Origin: CBFDBF01 sp050304615
GTDB taxonomy: Bacteria > Pseudomonadota > Gammaproteobacteria > Chromatiales > Chromatiaceae
Direction of reading: 5' to 3'
Assembly (NCBI GenBank): GCA_050304615.1
Contig: JBNLDW010000016.1
Location: 1-64,000 of the forward strand
DNA: 64,000 nt
Shown here: positions 33,601-42,674 of the stretch, one piece after another
Numbering within the stretch: position 1 is the stretch's first letter
Layout of the letters: the number at the start of each line of letters is the position of its first letter
Program-made: the position numbers and the translations under genes
The notes under the pieces: model-generated
The model's input: only the letters and a program-made list of their open reading frames with translations
Told to the model about the DNA's origin: nothing
The model's database searches: none

Positions 33601-34890
33601 ATGAAAATTACACGTAGAGGATTCATACAGACGGCAGGCGCGGTAACAGCAGCCAGTATGGCAGGTGCACCAATGCTAGCCTTTGGGGCAGGTAAAAAGG
33701 TAGTGGTGGTAGGTGGCGGTACCGGTGGTGCCACGGCAGCCAAATACATCAAAATGGCCGACCCAACAGTAGAGGTAACCCTGATTGAGGCCAACAATAA
33801 CTACCACACCTGCTACATGAGCAACGAAGTGCTGGGTGGTGAACGCGGCATAGAGTCTATCAGCTTTGGTTATACCGGCCTAAGCGCACGTGGCATACAG
33901 GTGGTGCATGATACGGTGACTGGGATAGATGCCACAGCCAAGGTAGTCAAGACCGCTGGTGGCAAAAGTTTTAGCTACGATCGTTGTGTGGTTGCCCCAG
34001 GCATAGACTTTAAGTGGGACAGCATCGAAGGTTATGATGCCAAGGTAGCCGAGACCATCCCCCACGCCTGGAAGGCCGGCCCCCAAACCGTGACCCTGCG
34101 CCAACAACTAGAGGCAATGCAGGATGGGGGCACAGTAGTAATTGCAGCGCCGCCTAACCCATTCCGCTGCCCTCCAGGGCCATATGAGCGTGCCAGCCTG
34201 ATCGCCATGTATCTACAACAACACAAGCCAAAATCCAAGGTGGTAATCCTGGATTCAAAGCCCAAGTTTTCCAAGATGGGTCTGTTTACCGGGGCCTGGA
34301 AAAAGATGTATGGCTACGAAACAGAGAACGCACTGATAGAGTGGCACGGTGCCAGTGAAGAGGCCGGCGTGGTAAAAGTGAATGCGGCCAGCCGTACTGT
34401 AACAACTGCATTTGGCGATGAGATTAAGGCAGATGTGCTGAACGTCATCCCGGCACAGAAGGCAGGGAAGATCGCCTTCAGTGCCGGTCTGACCAATGAC
34501 CAGGGCTGGTGCCCAGTCAATCTTGGTACCTTTGAGTCGACTATCCACGCTGGTATCCATGTGCTGGGAGATGCCAGCATAGCTACCGGTATGCCTAAAT
34601 CTGGCTATTCTGCCAACTCCCAGGCCAAGGTGTGTGCCGCCGCAATAGTGGCACTGCTTCAAGGTAAGGAGCCTGGCACACCATCCTATGTCAACACCTG
34701 CTACTCTATTGCAGGCAAAGACTATGGGTTCTCAGTGGCTGCGGTATATCGTCTGGCCAAAGATGGCTCGAAGATTACCAGCGTCTCTGGCGGGCTGACC
34801 CCAGGCGACGCCAGCCCTGAGGTATTTAAGAAAGAGGTGGCCTACGCCCATAGCTGGTACAACAATATTACCAACGATATATTTGGGTAA
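33601..34890 (+). CDS. fccB: Flavocytochrome c sulfide dehydrogenase, flavoprotein subunit
   Basis: 429 residues. There is a Tat signal (TRRGFIQTAGAVTAASMAGA), then the FAD-binding Rossmann motif VVVVGGGTGGATAAKYI. The two redox cysteines that form the sulfide site are visible in NPFRCPPGPYERAS and VNTCYSI. It oxidises sulfide to sulfur or polysulfide in the periplasm and passes electrons to FccA. With no sox or sqr genes in the window, this is the direct evidence of sulfur chemistry here. An AGGAGG ribosome site is present. Confidence 0.95.
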   Translation: MKITRRGFIQTAGAVTAASMAGAPMLAFGAGKKVVVVGGGTGGATAAKYIKMADPTVEVTLIEANNNYHTCYMSNEVLGGERGIESISFGYTGLSARGIQVVHDTVTGIDATAKVVKTAGGKSFSYDRCVVAPGIDFKWDSIEGYDAKVAETIPHAWKAGPQTVTLRQQLEAMQDGGTVVIAAPPNPFRCPPGPYERASLIAMYLQQHKPKSKVVILDSKPKFSKMGLFTGAWKKMYGYETENALIEWHGASEEAGVVKVNAASRTVTTAFGDEIKADVLNVIPAQKAGKIAFSAGLTNDQGWCPVNLGTFESTIHAGIHVLGDASIATGMPKSGYSANSQAKVCAAAIVALLQGKEPGTPSYVNTCYSIAGKDYGFSVAAVYRLAKDGSKITSVSGGLTPGDASPEVFKKEVAYAHSWYNNITNDIFG

Positions 34891-34934
34891 ATAGACCTGC
34901 CGTCCGGTCTGACTGGACGGCCTAACACTAATCA

Positions 34935-34960
34935 AGTGGGCGCAATGCCCACTTTTTTAT
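34935..34960 (+). terminator. Rho-independent terminator of fccAB
   Basis: AGTGGGC and GCCCACT (loop GCAAT) are followed by TTTTT, 45 bases after the fccB stop. A second GC hairpin (GCCGTCC/GGACGGC, about 34899-34921) precedes it. The T-tract runs into the end of the convergent cytochrome gene. Confidence 0.85.
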
Positions 34961-35742
34961 TGCTTGAAGATGGGAAGAGGATTACAGGTCGCGGGGCGGC
35001 GGCGAGGTTCCCGCGCATAGGATGGAAAATCAGGATTTCTCCAGTTGGCTACACCGACCTTTGTAGCAGGTGGGCGAAGCCGCGATACGTAGTCCATAAC
35101 CGCCCATTCATCTCGCTTGGAAAACCGCTCAATCTGCTGCACCATCTTCTTATCTGCATTGCGTCGTTTACCCGTCCTGATCCACTCAAATTGCCGCAAC
35201 AGATAGGGAAAATGTTGTCCCTGGATCAGTGGGATATGTTTTTTTTCATCCCCCTCTCCTTCTACACCATGGCAATCAATACAGTTATCCTGAAACAGTT
35301 TTTTACCATATTCTAGATCATCCCCTGGGCCAACACCATTCTCTGGCGTCATGGGCAACTTGGATATATAGGCCACCACATCTGCAATCTCTTGGGCTCC
35401 ACCAAGCAGACGCGGCGAAGTGAATGGTCGCATAGTTGGGTTGTCCCGATTGCGCAGCCGGATATCTACCAGCTGTTTTATCAGTACATTTGGTAGCTGC
35501 CCCGCAATCTGTGGATAGCACCCCTCAGGGGTACCCCAGCCCTCTGGCATATGACAAACCGCACAGGTCTCAAAGATCTTCCTACCGTTTTCAAGATCAG
35601 GCGTCAGATGCAGTGCCGCTTCAACCTCGGCAGCAGAGTCGGCTCTATTTTGTGCCTCATCAGAAGGGGTTTCGGCCGCTGTCGGCAGAGACCAGAATAT
35701 ATATGCACCGCAAAACAGGGGCAGAAGATATGCTCTGCGCAT
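34957..35742 (-). CDS. Diheme class I cytochrome c (c4-like)
   Basis: 261 residues with a signal peptide (ending LPTAAE) and two cytochrome c domains, haem motifs CAVCHMPEG and CIDCHGVEG, with methionine ligand candidates (MRPFTSP). There is an Arg/Pro-rich C-terminal tail. It is a periplasmic electron carrier; being convergent with fccAB it may serve the same sulfide-to-oxidase route, which is an inference. It resembles the cytochromes c4 and the diheme cytochromes often found in sulfur oxidisers. Confidence 0.88.
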   Translation of the reverse strand: MRRAYLLPLFCGAYIFWSLPTAAETPSDEAQNRADSAAEVEAALHLTPDLENGRKIFETCAVCHMPEGWGTPEGCYPQIAGQLPNVLIKQLVDIRLRNRDNPTMRPFTSPRLLGGAQEIADVVAYISKLPMTPENGVGPGDDLEYGKKLFQDNCIDCHGVEGEGDEKKHIPLIQGQHFPYLLRQFEWIRTGKRRNADKKMVQQIERFSKRDEWAVMDYVSRLRPPATKVGVANWRNPDFPSYAREPRRRPATCNPLPIFKQ

Positions 35743-35772
35743 ATTGGATTTCTCACTAACTCTGTCAGGCGG

Positions 35773-36240
35773 TCAACCGCCGCACAGACCGGTTGAAACG
35801 TTGTTCTGAAAAATGGCCTTATGTACATCGCCTAGACTCAGCATGCCGACAACGATTCCGCCATCCGCAACAGGAATACGGCGAAATCTATTGTGAACCA
35901 TAATGGTTGCTGCCCGCAGGATATGCATATCAGGCTGTACGGTAATCACCTTCTCCGTCATTAGATCACCAACCTTTAGGTTCATGACACCTTTGTATTT
36001 GCCCATCATTTTATCGTAATCCACAGAGGCGCCAGCCTCCATAAGATCATCCAGACTTGGAAACAAACGGTGCAAGACATCCTTCTCGGCAACAAAACCA
36101 ACCAGTTTATTGCTGCCACCACCCTCTACTACTGGCAGGCCGGAAAAACGGAATAGACACATAACAGAAACCACATCAATTAGCGGGGTTTCAGCAGTCA
36201 CGGTACGTACCGAGCTGCTCATAATCTCTTTAACTAGCAT
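35773..36240 (-). CDS. CBS domain pair protein
   Basis: 155 residues consisting of two CBS domains (MLVKEIMSSSVRTVTAETPL, VGFVAEKDVLHRLFP, then VGDLMTEKVITVQPDMHILR and GMLSLGDVHKAIF). CBS pairs bind adenine nucleotides and act as regulatory modules. A strong GAGGAG ribosome site is present. It lies 30 bp upstream of the diheme cytochrome gene, likely the same message. It has no catalytic domain. Confidence 0.9.
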   Translation of the reverse strand: MLVKEIMSSSVRTVTAETPLIDVVSVMCLFRFSGLPVVEGGGSNKLVGFVAEKDVLHRLFPSLDDLMEAGASVDYDKMMGKYKGVMNLKVGDLMTEKVITVQPDMHILRAATIMVHNRFRRIPVADGGIVVGMLSLGDVHKAIFQNNVSTGLCGG

Positions 36241-36482
36241 TTCATCTCCTCAGACAATTATCTCACAGTCAAAGATTACACCAATTTCGCTCTAAGGGTA
36301 ATCAAATAGGACTCCTGGAGACATATCATAGGGGAACTACAATTTGTCTTTTGTAACACAACAGAACACCTATCACCGTGAACAGGTTCTAGGCTGAGAA
36401 AAATTCTCTGTTATTGTGGGGTGCAACGGAGTCGTTCGTGGTATTTCAGGGAGAATTGCCCCATATACAGCAGGATCTTGGA

Positions 36483-36821
36483 CTACTGTTGTTGCGGTAC
36501 CGCCTGCTCCTGCTCAACCACAGGTTCACTATTCTGTGGCCCTGCAGCAGTAGATTGCTCTTGCTTTGATAGTTGCTCACGCAGACGAGTCGCCTCCGCC
36601 TCAAGCACTTTCCTCTGCTCGGCCAACTTCAGGTTGTCTCTTTTCCTGGACTCTAACTCCGCTCTACTCTTGGCCAGCTCCTGCTGCAATGCGGTGATAC
36701 TCTTACTGGATACGGCACTACTGTTGTCAGCGGCAACCTCTTCCTGCTGTCCGCACAGAGCCGTAGCTGTTAATAACAACGGGATAACGATAGTTGTAGC
36801 ATACAGTCGCTTGATAGCCAT
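36483..36821 (-). CDS. Exported coiled-coil protein, function unknown
   Basis: 112 residues from ATG 36821 (AAGGA ribosome site). An N-terminal signal sequence (LYATTIVIPLLLTATALC) is followed by a charged alpha-helical coiled coil (KSITALQQELAKSRAELESR) and a short Gln/Pro-rich tail. The Cys at the signal end is in a poor lipobox (TALC), so lipid attachment is doubtful. It lies downstream of the chemoreceptor gene, same strand. No family is recognised. Confidence 0.6.
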   Translation of the reverse strand: MAIKRLYATTIVIPLLLTATALCGQQEEVAADNSSAVSSKSITALQQELAKSRAELESRKRDNLKLAEQRKVLEAEATRLREQLSKQEQSTAAGPQNSEPVVEQEQAVPQQQ

Positions 36822-36879
36822 TTTATAGTCCTTAAAAATAATTCGTTTAATCCTACGCGCCCCAAAGTATAGCAAGATT

Positions 36880-38496
36880 TCAAGTTTTGAACTGATCAAT
36901 CATCTTACCCATCTTGGTCGCGACTGCGGCCAGGGCTTCACTCGAAATAGCTGTCTGACGCGCACCCTCGACCGCATTATGGGTTACCTGATTGATGGAG
37001 ATGATGTTGCGGTTAACCTCTCCCACCATCGCACTCTGCTCTTCTGCGGCAGTAGCAATCTGCGCGTTCATGTCATTGATAGAACTGACAGATGATGCAA
37101 TCTCCTCTAGCGCAACGCCAGCCGAGCGGGACTCTTCAACGCTCTGTTCCGCCTCCTGTTTACTCTCATCCATAACAGTAACCGCTTCCGCAGATGACTG
37201 CTTGAACCGCTCAATAATGTCCCCGATCTCCTTAGTGGCCTCCTGGGTACGCTGCGCGAGCGTTCTCACCTCATCCGCCACTACCGCAAACCCACGACCC
37301 TGCTCACCGGCACGCGCCGCCTCAATGGCAGCGTTAAGTGCCAACAGATTGGTCTGTTCCGCAATGGCTGTAATGGCAGAGGATACATGTTCGATCTTAC
37401 CTGTATCTTCGGCAAGTTGCCGTACTACATTGCTGGCGCCATCAATATGTCCTGCCAGTATAGCCGTATCTTGCGCTACCTTTGACACCACCTTTTGACC
37501 GCTAGATGAGCTGGAGAGCGCCGCTCTAGCCATCTCCTCTGCCTTGGCCGCGTTCGCAGCCACCTCCTGAGTAGCTGTTGCCAGCTCATCAATGGCAACA
37601 GTCAATTGCCTAGTCTGCTCCTCCTGCTCTTCAATACCGCTCTTCGATGTCTCTACAACCCCCGCCAGGCTAAGTGAATGCTCGGCCAGACCATCCATAT
37701 TGGTCGCCAGTTCCTGGATGGTAGGCTGAAACCTGTTCAGCATACTGTCTAGCGCGTAGCCGACATTACCAAATTCATCGGCCACGTTTAGATTGGCCCT
37801 GGGACGCAGATCTACATCTCGCTCCACCAACTCTGCCGTCTCCCGTAGCACCCGCAGCGGTTTAACCACGATATGCTGTAGCAACACGGTCAATAGTCCC
37901 ATGCCCATGGCAAAAATTACCACGTTTATTAACGCCCCAATCCATAGCTCATGCTCAACTTTAGCATCCCTGTCTGCCAGGGAATAACTTAGCCTGACCG
38001 CACCTAGAACTGTACCCTCTTCCACCTGATGGCAGGTCAGACAGTTGACTCCATTGTAATCTGGCACCGCGCGAAATGGTTTTATAATATGAAGTACCCG
38101 GCTACTACCACTGTCATCCAGCTCAACGATATACTCGCCTTTCAAACCCTGCCGATCCATCTCATCTTTCACAGCCTCATCCGCGAAGCCAGCACCATAC
38201 ACCTTAGAGACTGCCTCCCCGCGTATCATCCGTATCTCATTGACGTCACCACGTGACTCCATCTTTTTCCGCAATGTCTGTCTGTCCTTCATCACGCCAG
38301 TCAGCATCATGGCATTCATGCTATCAAAGTAGCTGTTGAGCAGATCGCCGGCTTGTGACTCTGCATACAGTAGTAACTCCTCCTTCTGCTGGTATACCGA
38401 ATAGATGGTAACCAGTATTATCGCCAGCAAAAAGACCGCTGCCACTGCCGTAAGTATTTTTATCTGTACAGATATAAAACGGCCAGATATTTTCAT
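36880..38496 (-). CDS. Methyl-accepting chemotaxis protein with haem-binding sensor domain
   Basis: 538 residues. TM1 (about 10-30), a periplasmic domain of about 160 residues with NGVNCLTCHQVEEGTVLGAV, a CXXCH c-type haem motif, TM2 (about 183-205), HAMP, and the MCP signalling domain with the hairpin tip EQTNLLALNAAIEAARAGEQGRGFAVVADEV. The sensor resembles Tll0287/DUF3365-type redox sensors. It probably senses redox potential, O2 or NO through covalent haem and signals to CheA. No che genes are nearby. Confidence 0.9.
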   Translation of the reverse strand: MKISGRFISVQIKILTAVAAVFLLAIILVTIYSVYQQKEELLLYAESQAGDLLNSYFDSMNAMMLTGVMKDRQTLRKKMESRGDVNEIRMIRGEAVSKVYGAGFADEAVKDEMDRQGLKGEYIVELDDSGSSRVLHIIKPFRAVPDYNGVNCLTCHQVEEGTVLGAVRLSYSLADRDAKVEHELWIGALINVVIFAMGMGLLTVLLQHIVVKPLRVLRETAELVERDVDLRPRANLNVADEFGNVGYALDSMLNRFQPTIQELATNMDGLAEHSLSLAGVVETSKSGIEEQEEQTRQLTVAIDELATATQEVAANAAKAEEMARAALSSSSSGQKVVSKVAQDTAILAGHIDGASNVVRQLAEDTGKIEHVSSAITAIAEQTNLLALNAAIEAARAGEQGRGFAVVADEVRTLAQRTQEATKEIGDIIERFKQSSAEAVTVMDESKQEAEQSVEESRSAGVALEEIASSVSSINDMNAQIATAAEEQSAMVGEVNRNIISINQVTHNAVEGARQTAISSEALAAVATKMGKMIDQFKT

Positions 38497-38718
38497 GATA
38501 ATAATTACCCAAATCTAGTGAATTGAGACATACCATCCCTGCCACATAAGCCCACATCGAATCCATTCATCAACCGATTCAGCAGTTGCTTAGGGACTAT
38601 CGACCAACTGGGGAGAAACTTTAGGAACTATACTATTAATCTTCTGCCCCCCCTGGAACAGAAGCTAAACCTCGGATATTGTTAACAATTTAAGCCTTTT
38701 ACCATATACTCATGGGGC

Positions 38719-39987
38719 ATGAGCGCCTATTCCAGTAAATTTGTTACCATCTCCAGACAGACCGCTTTCCGCTATCTGCCAGACGAGCAGCAGCAGTTTC
38801 TGCGGCAGCAGGCACTGCGCTACCGCTTCACCCTGCAGGATCTAAGGCAGATAACCGAGATCGCCCTTGATCTCAATATGTGGGAAGAGGGAACCCTGAT
38901 TGAGCTATGGCCATCTGCGGATCACGCTCTACCGGAAAGAGAGGGGAAAAAGCGGCTGATTGCCACACTAACCGACAGCTGGAGCACACTGCGCGCTACT
39001 CCCAACCACTATGCCAGTACGCCCGCCAATCAGCGCTATCAATCCCCTCCGCTACAGATCACCTCTCACTCCACTGAGAGACTCGGGTTTGGCTATTGCC
39101 CAGTCGCCTCGTCAAAGACGCGCTGTTGCAACCTTCTCACCCTGGATAGTGTGGACAACTGTGGATTTGACTGCAGTTACTGCAGTATTCAGACGTTTTA
39201 TCACGGCAATAACGTCCTGTTTGATGACCAATTTGCCTCCAAGCTGGCAAGAATAAAACTTGACCCCGCACAGATTTACCACATCGGCACCGGTCAATCG
39301 TCAGATTCGCTCATGTGGGGTAACAGCCATAATATCCTGGATACGCTGCTGGATTTCGCCACTGCCAATCCAAACGTCATCCTGGAGATGAAGACCAAAT
39401 CAGACAATATCTCCCATCTACTAAAATCGACGCTACCGCCAAATCTGATATGTACATGGTCACTCGCCACAGATACTATAATCAGCAATGAGGAGCATGG
39501 GACAGCCTCCCTGGAAAGGCGGCTTGAGGCAGCCCGCAAGTTGGCTGATGAGGGTGTACTGGTTGGTTTCCATTTTCACCCCATTGTCCATTATGATGAA
39601 TGGAGATATGAGTACGGAAAGATAGCCGACCGCTTACAGCAGATGTTCCAACCGATGGAGGTGGCCATGATCTCCCTGGGCACCCTGACTTACACCAAGG
39701 CGGTAATCAAGAAGATTAGGGAACGTAACAGTCAGAGCAAGATTCTAAAGATGGAACTGGTAGAGAGCGACGGCAAACTTTCGTATCCGGATGACTTGAA
39801 AATAGCGATGTTTTCTCACCTCTATAAAAGCTTCAACTCATCCTGGCATACAGACACATTTTTCTATCTCTGCATGGAGAACCAACGTCTTTGGGAGCCT
39901 GTTTTTGGTTATCAATATGACTCTAATGAGCAGTTTGAGCAGGCCATGAAGCTAAGCTATATGGAGAAGATTAAGGAGATTAGATAA
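38719..39987 (+). CDS. SPL-family radical SAM protein
   Basis: 422 residues with the cluster motif CGFDCSYC (CX3CX2C, about residue 152) and the spore photoproduct lyase-like core: SIQTFYHGNNVLFDDQF, HIGTGQSSDSLMW, ILEMKTKSDNI, HFHPIVHYDEW. Spore photoproduct lyase repairs 5-thyminyl-dihydrothymine in Bacillus spores, but this organism class does not sporulate, so the substrate here is unknown. It is immediately followed, with 0 bp between, by the small gene below. Confidence 0.82.
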   Translation: MSAYSSKFVTISRQTAFRYLPDEQQQFLRQQALRYRFTLQDLRQITEIALDLNMWEEGTLIELWPSADHALPEREGKKRLIATLTDSWSTLRATPNHYASTPANQRYQSPPLQITSHSTERLGFGYCPVASSKTRCCNLLTLDSVDNCGFDCSYCSIQTFYHGNNVLFDDQFASKLARIKLDPAQIYHIGTGQSSDSLMWGNSHNILDTLLDFATANPNVILEMKTKSDNISHLLKSTLPPNLICTWSLATDTIISNEEHGTASLERRLEAARKLADEGVLVGFHFHPIVHYDEWRYEYGKIADRLQQMFQPMEVAMISLGTLTYTKAVIKKIRERNSQSKILKMELVESDGKLSYPDDLKIAMFSHLYKSFNSSWHTDTFFYLCMENQRLWEPVFGYQYDSNEQFEQAMKLSYMEKIKEIR

Positions 39988-40569
39988 ATGCCTGAGCAAC
40001 AGTTTGACATATTCTTCGATGGTCAAATAATGGATGGCCACGATCTGTCTGAGGTCAAAACCAGGGTAGGAAAACTATTCAAGGTAGAAGGCCCCAAACT
40101 AGAGAGGCTTTTTTCTGGGACGGCAACATGCGTCAAGAAAGGCGTTGACGCGGCAACTGCCTCCAAGTACCGCAAGGCCTTCCGCGATGCCGGGGCCCTG
40201 ATAGAGATCAAACCGACCGCCACTACAACAGAGAGCACACAACCAACGGAAGAAGCGCCAGAAGCGCCAGAAGCGCCAGAAGCGCAGGATGATGCCGGCA
40301 TGACCCTGTTACCGGCAAACACCGGCAGCCTGATAGATTGCGCCAAGGAGGTTATCCCCCAGCCCATCCCGCATACGGTTGAACTGGAGCTGTCATCAGC
40401 CGGCGCGATTATGGATGAATCAGCACCGCCGCCACCCGCTGAAATTGATACTAGTGAACTCTCTATAAGCCCCGCCAACAGTGGGAGCCTGGAGGAGTTT
40501 CAGCAGAAGTTAGATCCGGCTGAGATCCCTGATATAAGCGCCCTTGATCTGGATCAGGTGGAAGAGTAA
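39988..40569 (+). CDS. Unknown acidic protein with EAP repeats
   Basis: 193 residues. The N-terminal 75 residues form a compact domain (FDIFFDGQIMDGHDLSEVKT, FKVEGPKLERLFSGTATCVK, then KGVDAATASKYRKAFRDAGA), a module I have seen at the N-terminus of unrelated bacterial membrane proteins. It is followed by a low-complexity linker EEAPEAPEAPEAPEAQ and an acidic, Pro-rich tail. No membrane segment is present. It directly follows the radical SAM gene and is probably co-translated. Confidence 0.65.
   Translation: MPEQQFDIFFDGQIMDGHDLSEVKTRVGKLFKVEGPKLERLFSGTATCVKKGVDAATASKYRKAFRDAGALIEIKPTATTTESTQPTEEAPEAPEAPEAQDDAGMTLLPANTGSLIDCAKEVIPQPIPHTVELELSSAGAIMDESAPPPPAEIDTSELSISPANSGSLEEFQQKLDPAEIPDISALDLDQVEE
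40252..40287 (+). repeat. 9-bp tandem repeat (GAAGCGCCA) x4
   Basis: Four in-frame units, the last with one change, encode Glu-Ala-Pro repeats in the preceding CDS. The unit length is a multiple of 3, so copy-number change would not break the frame. Confidence 0.9.
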
Positions 40570-40595
40570 AGCTTCACCCCGTTACCCCCACAGGG

Positions 40596-40853
40596 CTATT
40601 CACTACACTTTGCGCTCAACTCCTCGCGGCGGGCAGCACCGCGCTTCAACTGCAGGGCAACAATCTTTAACTCTGTCTTGAGGTGTTTTCTTTCTGCCGG
40701 ATCCGTCTCCTCCTCCAGCTTGGACCTTAACTTCTCTTCCTTCTCTCTAATCTTATGCAGCAACTCATCAATCTTCTCACAATGCTCACGCTCATCCGTA
40801 TCCGCCAGGTCAAGATACTCACCCAGTTTTGTTAACAGTTTTTTTGTACCCAT
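40596..40853 (-). CDS. Small coiled-coil protein
   Basis: 85 residues, nearly all charged alpha-helix (YLDLADTDEREHCEKIDELL, HKIREKEEKLRSKLEEETDP), with no signal peptide or membrane segment. It lies 34 bp downstream of the Na/Pi cotransporter gene on the same strand, so it may belong to that operon. Similar small helical proteins next to Na/Pi cotransporters exist in other gammaproteobacteria to my memory; the function is unknown. Confidence 0.65.
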   Translation of the reverse strand: MGTKKLLTKLGEYLDLADTDEREHCEKIDELLHKIREKEEKLRSKLEEETDPAERKHLKTELKIVALQLKRGAARREELSAKCSE

Positions 40854-40887
40854 ACCCTGTTACCGCCCATATTAATGATAGAACTCC

Positions 40888-42663
40888 CTAAACACCATCT
40901 TCTGTAATTACAGTCTGCGCCATACGTTTAGAGAGATAAAAGATGCGTTTAAGCTTCTCGATAATATCCACTTCAATGGTATATGCACGTACCCGATTAG
41001 GTTCATCTGAAGCCAACCGAGATGCCTGCTTGGCCGCGGCAACGTCGCTCAACCCGCCAACCTCACCAGCCATAGAGATGACCGTTTGCGCCACTTCCAC
41101 GTTATTCTGAGATACTGCCTGAATGGCCGCCATATATGCTCGCCGGATCACCCGGTGAAAGCCCATCAATACATCCTGGGTCTGGACACTAACCATGATC
41201 TTTGAATTGAGACGATTTCTGCCCAGAGACACCATATTGGTTTCAATCGTATCGCCGATATTTTCCACGTCCCCTACCGCCTCCATCAATCCCAAAAATG
41301 TCCTGGTCTGACTGCTAGTCAGCGCACCTTTGCCGATCTTACCCATATATTCGACTATCTGTTCGTACAGAATATCTACTTCATCATCTAGATCCTCTAT
41401 CTCAGCTAGGGTGTCCCGATTACCGGAAAGGACTGCCGGCATGATGCGATCTAGCATCTGTCCCACACACTCTCCCATATGCAGCGTCTCCAGCCGCACC
41501 CGTTCAAGGGCCAATGAGGGTGTAGATAGCAGCTCCTCATCCAGATACTTGGCACTTACAATTAGCCCCTCATCTTCCAGCGGGCTATCCGGCACCAACC
41601 TCTCTACCAGACGCGCGATCTGGGTGGTAAAACCGATAAATATAAATGTGTTGGCAATATTAAAAAGAGTATGTGCATTGGCAATCTGACGTGGCGCTTC
41701 GCTACCCAGTCGGGCGGTACCGGTCAACTCCGGGTGGGACGGTGATATCCATGTCACCACCTCAGCTAGTTGATCAATAAACATGACCCACAGCACCACC
41801 CCGGCCACATTAAAAAATACATGTACCACTGCCGCCCGTACAGCCTCCCTCGGCTTACCAATAGATGCCAGCACGGCGGTAACGCAGGTACCAATATTCG
41901 CTCCGAAGGCCAATGCAATACCGGCAGCAAGGGTGATAAAACCCTGGCTGGCCATAACAATCACAATGGCTGTAGTCGCAGAAGATGACTGAATCAACCC
42001 GGTAAAGACGGCCGCTACCAGAATCCCGGTAAGCGGATTCTCCATCTTTATCATCAGATCAAGAAACGGTTGGTAAGTACGCAAGGGACTCATCCCTTCG
42101 CTCATGACGCTCATACCAAAAAACACCATGCCCAACCCCATAATCATGCCACCATACTGCTTGATCTTCTCCTGTTTGGAGATAAAGAGCATACTGAAAC
42201 CAACACCAATCATAAGTAGCGCTGCCTTGGTGACTTTAAAGGCAACAATCTGCGCCGTTATGGTGGTACCGATATTGGCCCCCATGATGATGCCAACAGA
42301 CTGAGACATAGACATCAGCCCGGCAGTAATAAAACCCACTACCAGGACTGTAGTTACAGAAGATGATTGAATTACTGCGGTTACAAATGCACCGGTTGTT
42401 GCCCCCATAAACCGGTTGGCTGTAAGCTTGGCAAGGATCGTCTTCATGCGTTCGCCTGCCACTGCCTTCAGTGCATCTGACATCTGCTCCATACCAAACA
42501 GGAACAGGGCCAGCCCACCAAACAGATGCATCCCCATGACGCCCCACTCAACGGATGACTCACTGCCAGACTCGGCAATGACTGGAAAGGCCGCCAGCAC
42601 AATCACCACCCCTACCAGTATTAGAAAAACCGTACGCGTATACCGGTCACTACCCAATGACAT
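40888..42663 (-). CDS. Na+/phosphate cotransporter with PhoU-like domain (NptA/YjbB type)
   Basis: 591 residues from ATG 42663 (AGGGGG ribosome site). There are eight or more membrane helices with the two inverted QSSS repeats that define the family (QSSSVTTVLVVGFITAG and QSSSATTAIVIVMA), then a C-terminal PhoU-like helical domain (about 390-585). It imports or exports phosphate with sodium at the inner membrane. It forms an operon with the universal stress gene upstream and sits in the phosphate cluster. Confidence 0.92.
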   Translation of the reverse strand: MSLGSDRYTRTVFLILVGVVIVLAAFPVIAESGSESSVEWGVMGMHLFGGLALFLFGMEQMSDALKAVAGERMKTILAKLTANRFMGATTGAFVTAVIQSSSVTTVLVVGFITAGLMSMSQSVGIIMGANIGTTITAQIVAFKVTKAALLMIGVGFSMLFISKQEKIKQYGGMIMGLGMVFFGMSVMSEGMSPLRTYQPFLDLMIKMENPLTGILVAAVFTGLIQSSSATTAIVIVMASQGFITLAAGIALAFGANIGTCVTAVLASIGKPREAVRAAVVHVFFNVAGVVLWVMFIDQLAEVVTWISPSHPELTGTARLGSEAPRQIANAHTLFNIANTFIFIGFTTQIARLVERLVPDSPLEDEGLIVSAKYLDEELLSTPSLALERVRLETLHMGECVGQMLDRIMPAVLSGNRDTLAEIEDLDDEVDILYEQIVEYMGKIGKGALTSSQTRTFLGLMEAVGDVENIGDTIETNMVSLGRNRLNSKIMVSVQTQDVLMGFHRVIRRAYMAAIQAVSQNNVEVAQTVISMAGEVGGLSDVAAAKQASRLASDEPNRVRAYTIEVDIIEKLKRIFYLSKRMAQTVITEDGV

Positions 42664-42674
42664 CACGCTGCCCC

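Noticed and set aside
34899..34921. GC hairpin after fccB considered as the terminator.
   Set aside because: It has no T-run; the hairpin at 34935-34960 with a T-tract is the better terminator, so this one was only mentioned there.
40252..40287. Short tandem repeat considered as a CRISPR fragment.
   Set aside because: Units are 9 bp with no spacers and lie in frame inside a protein gene.
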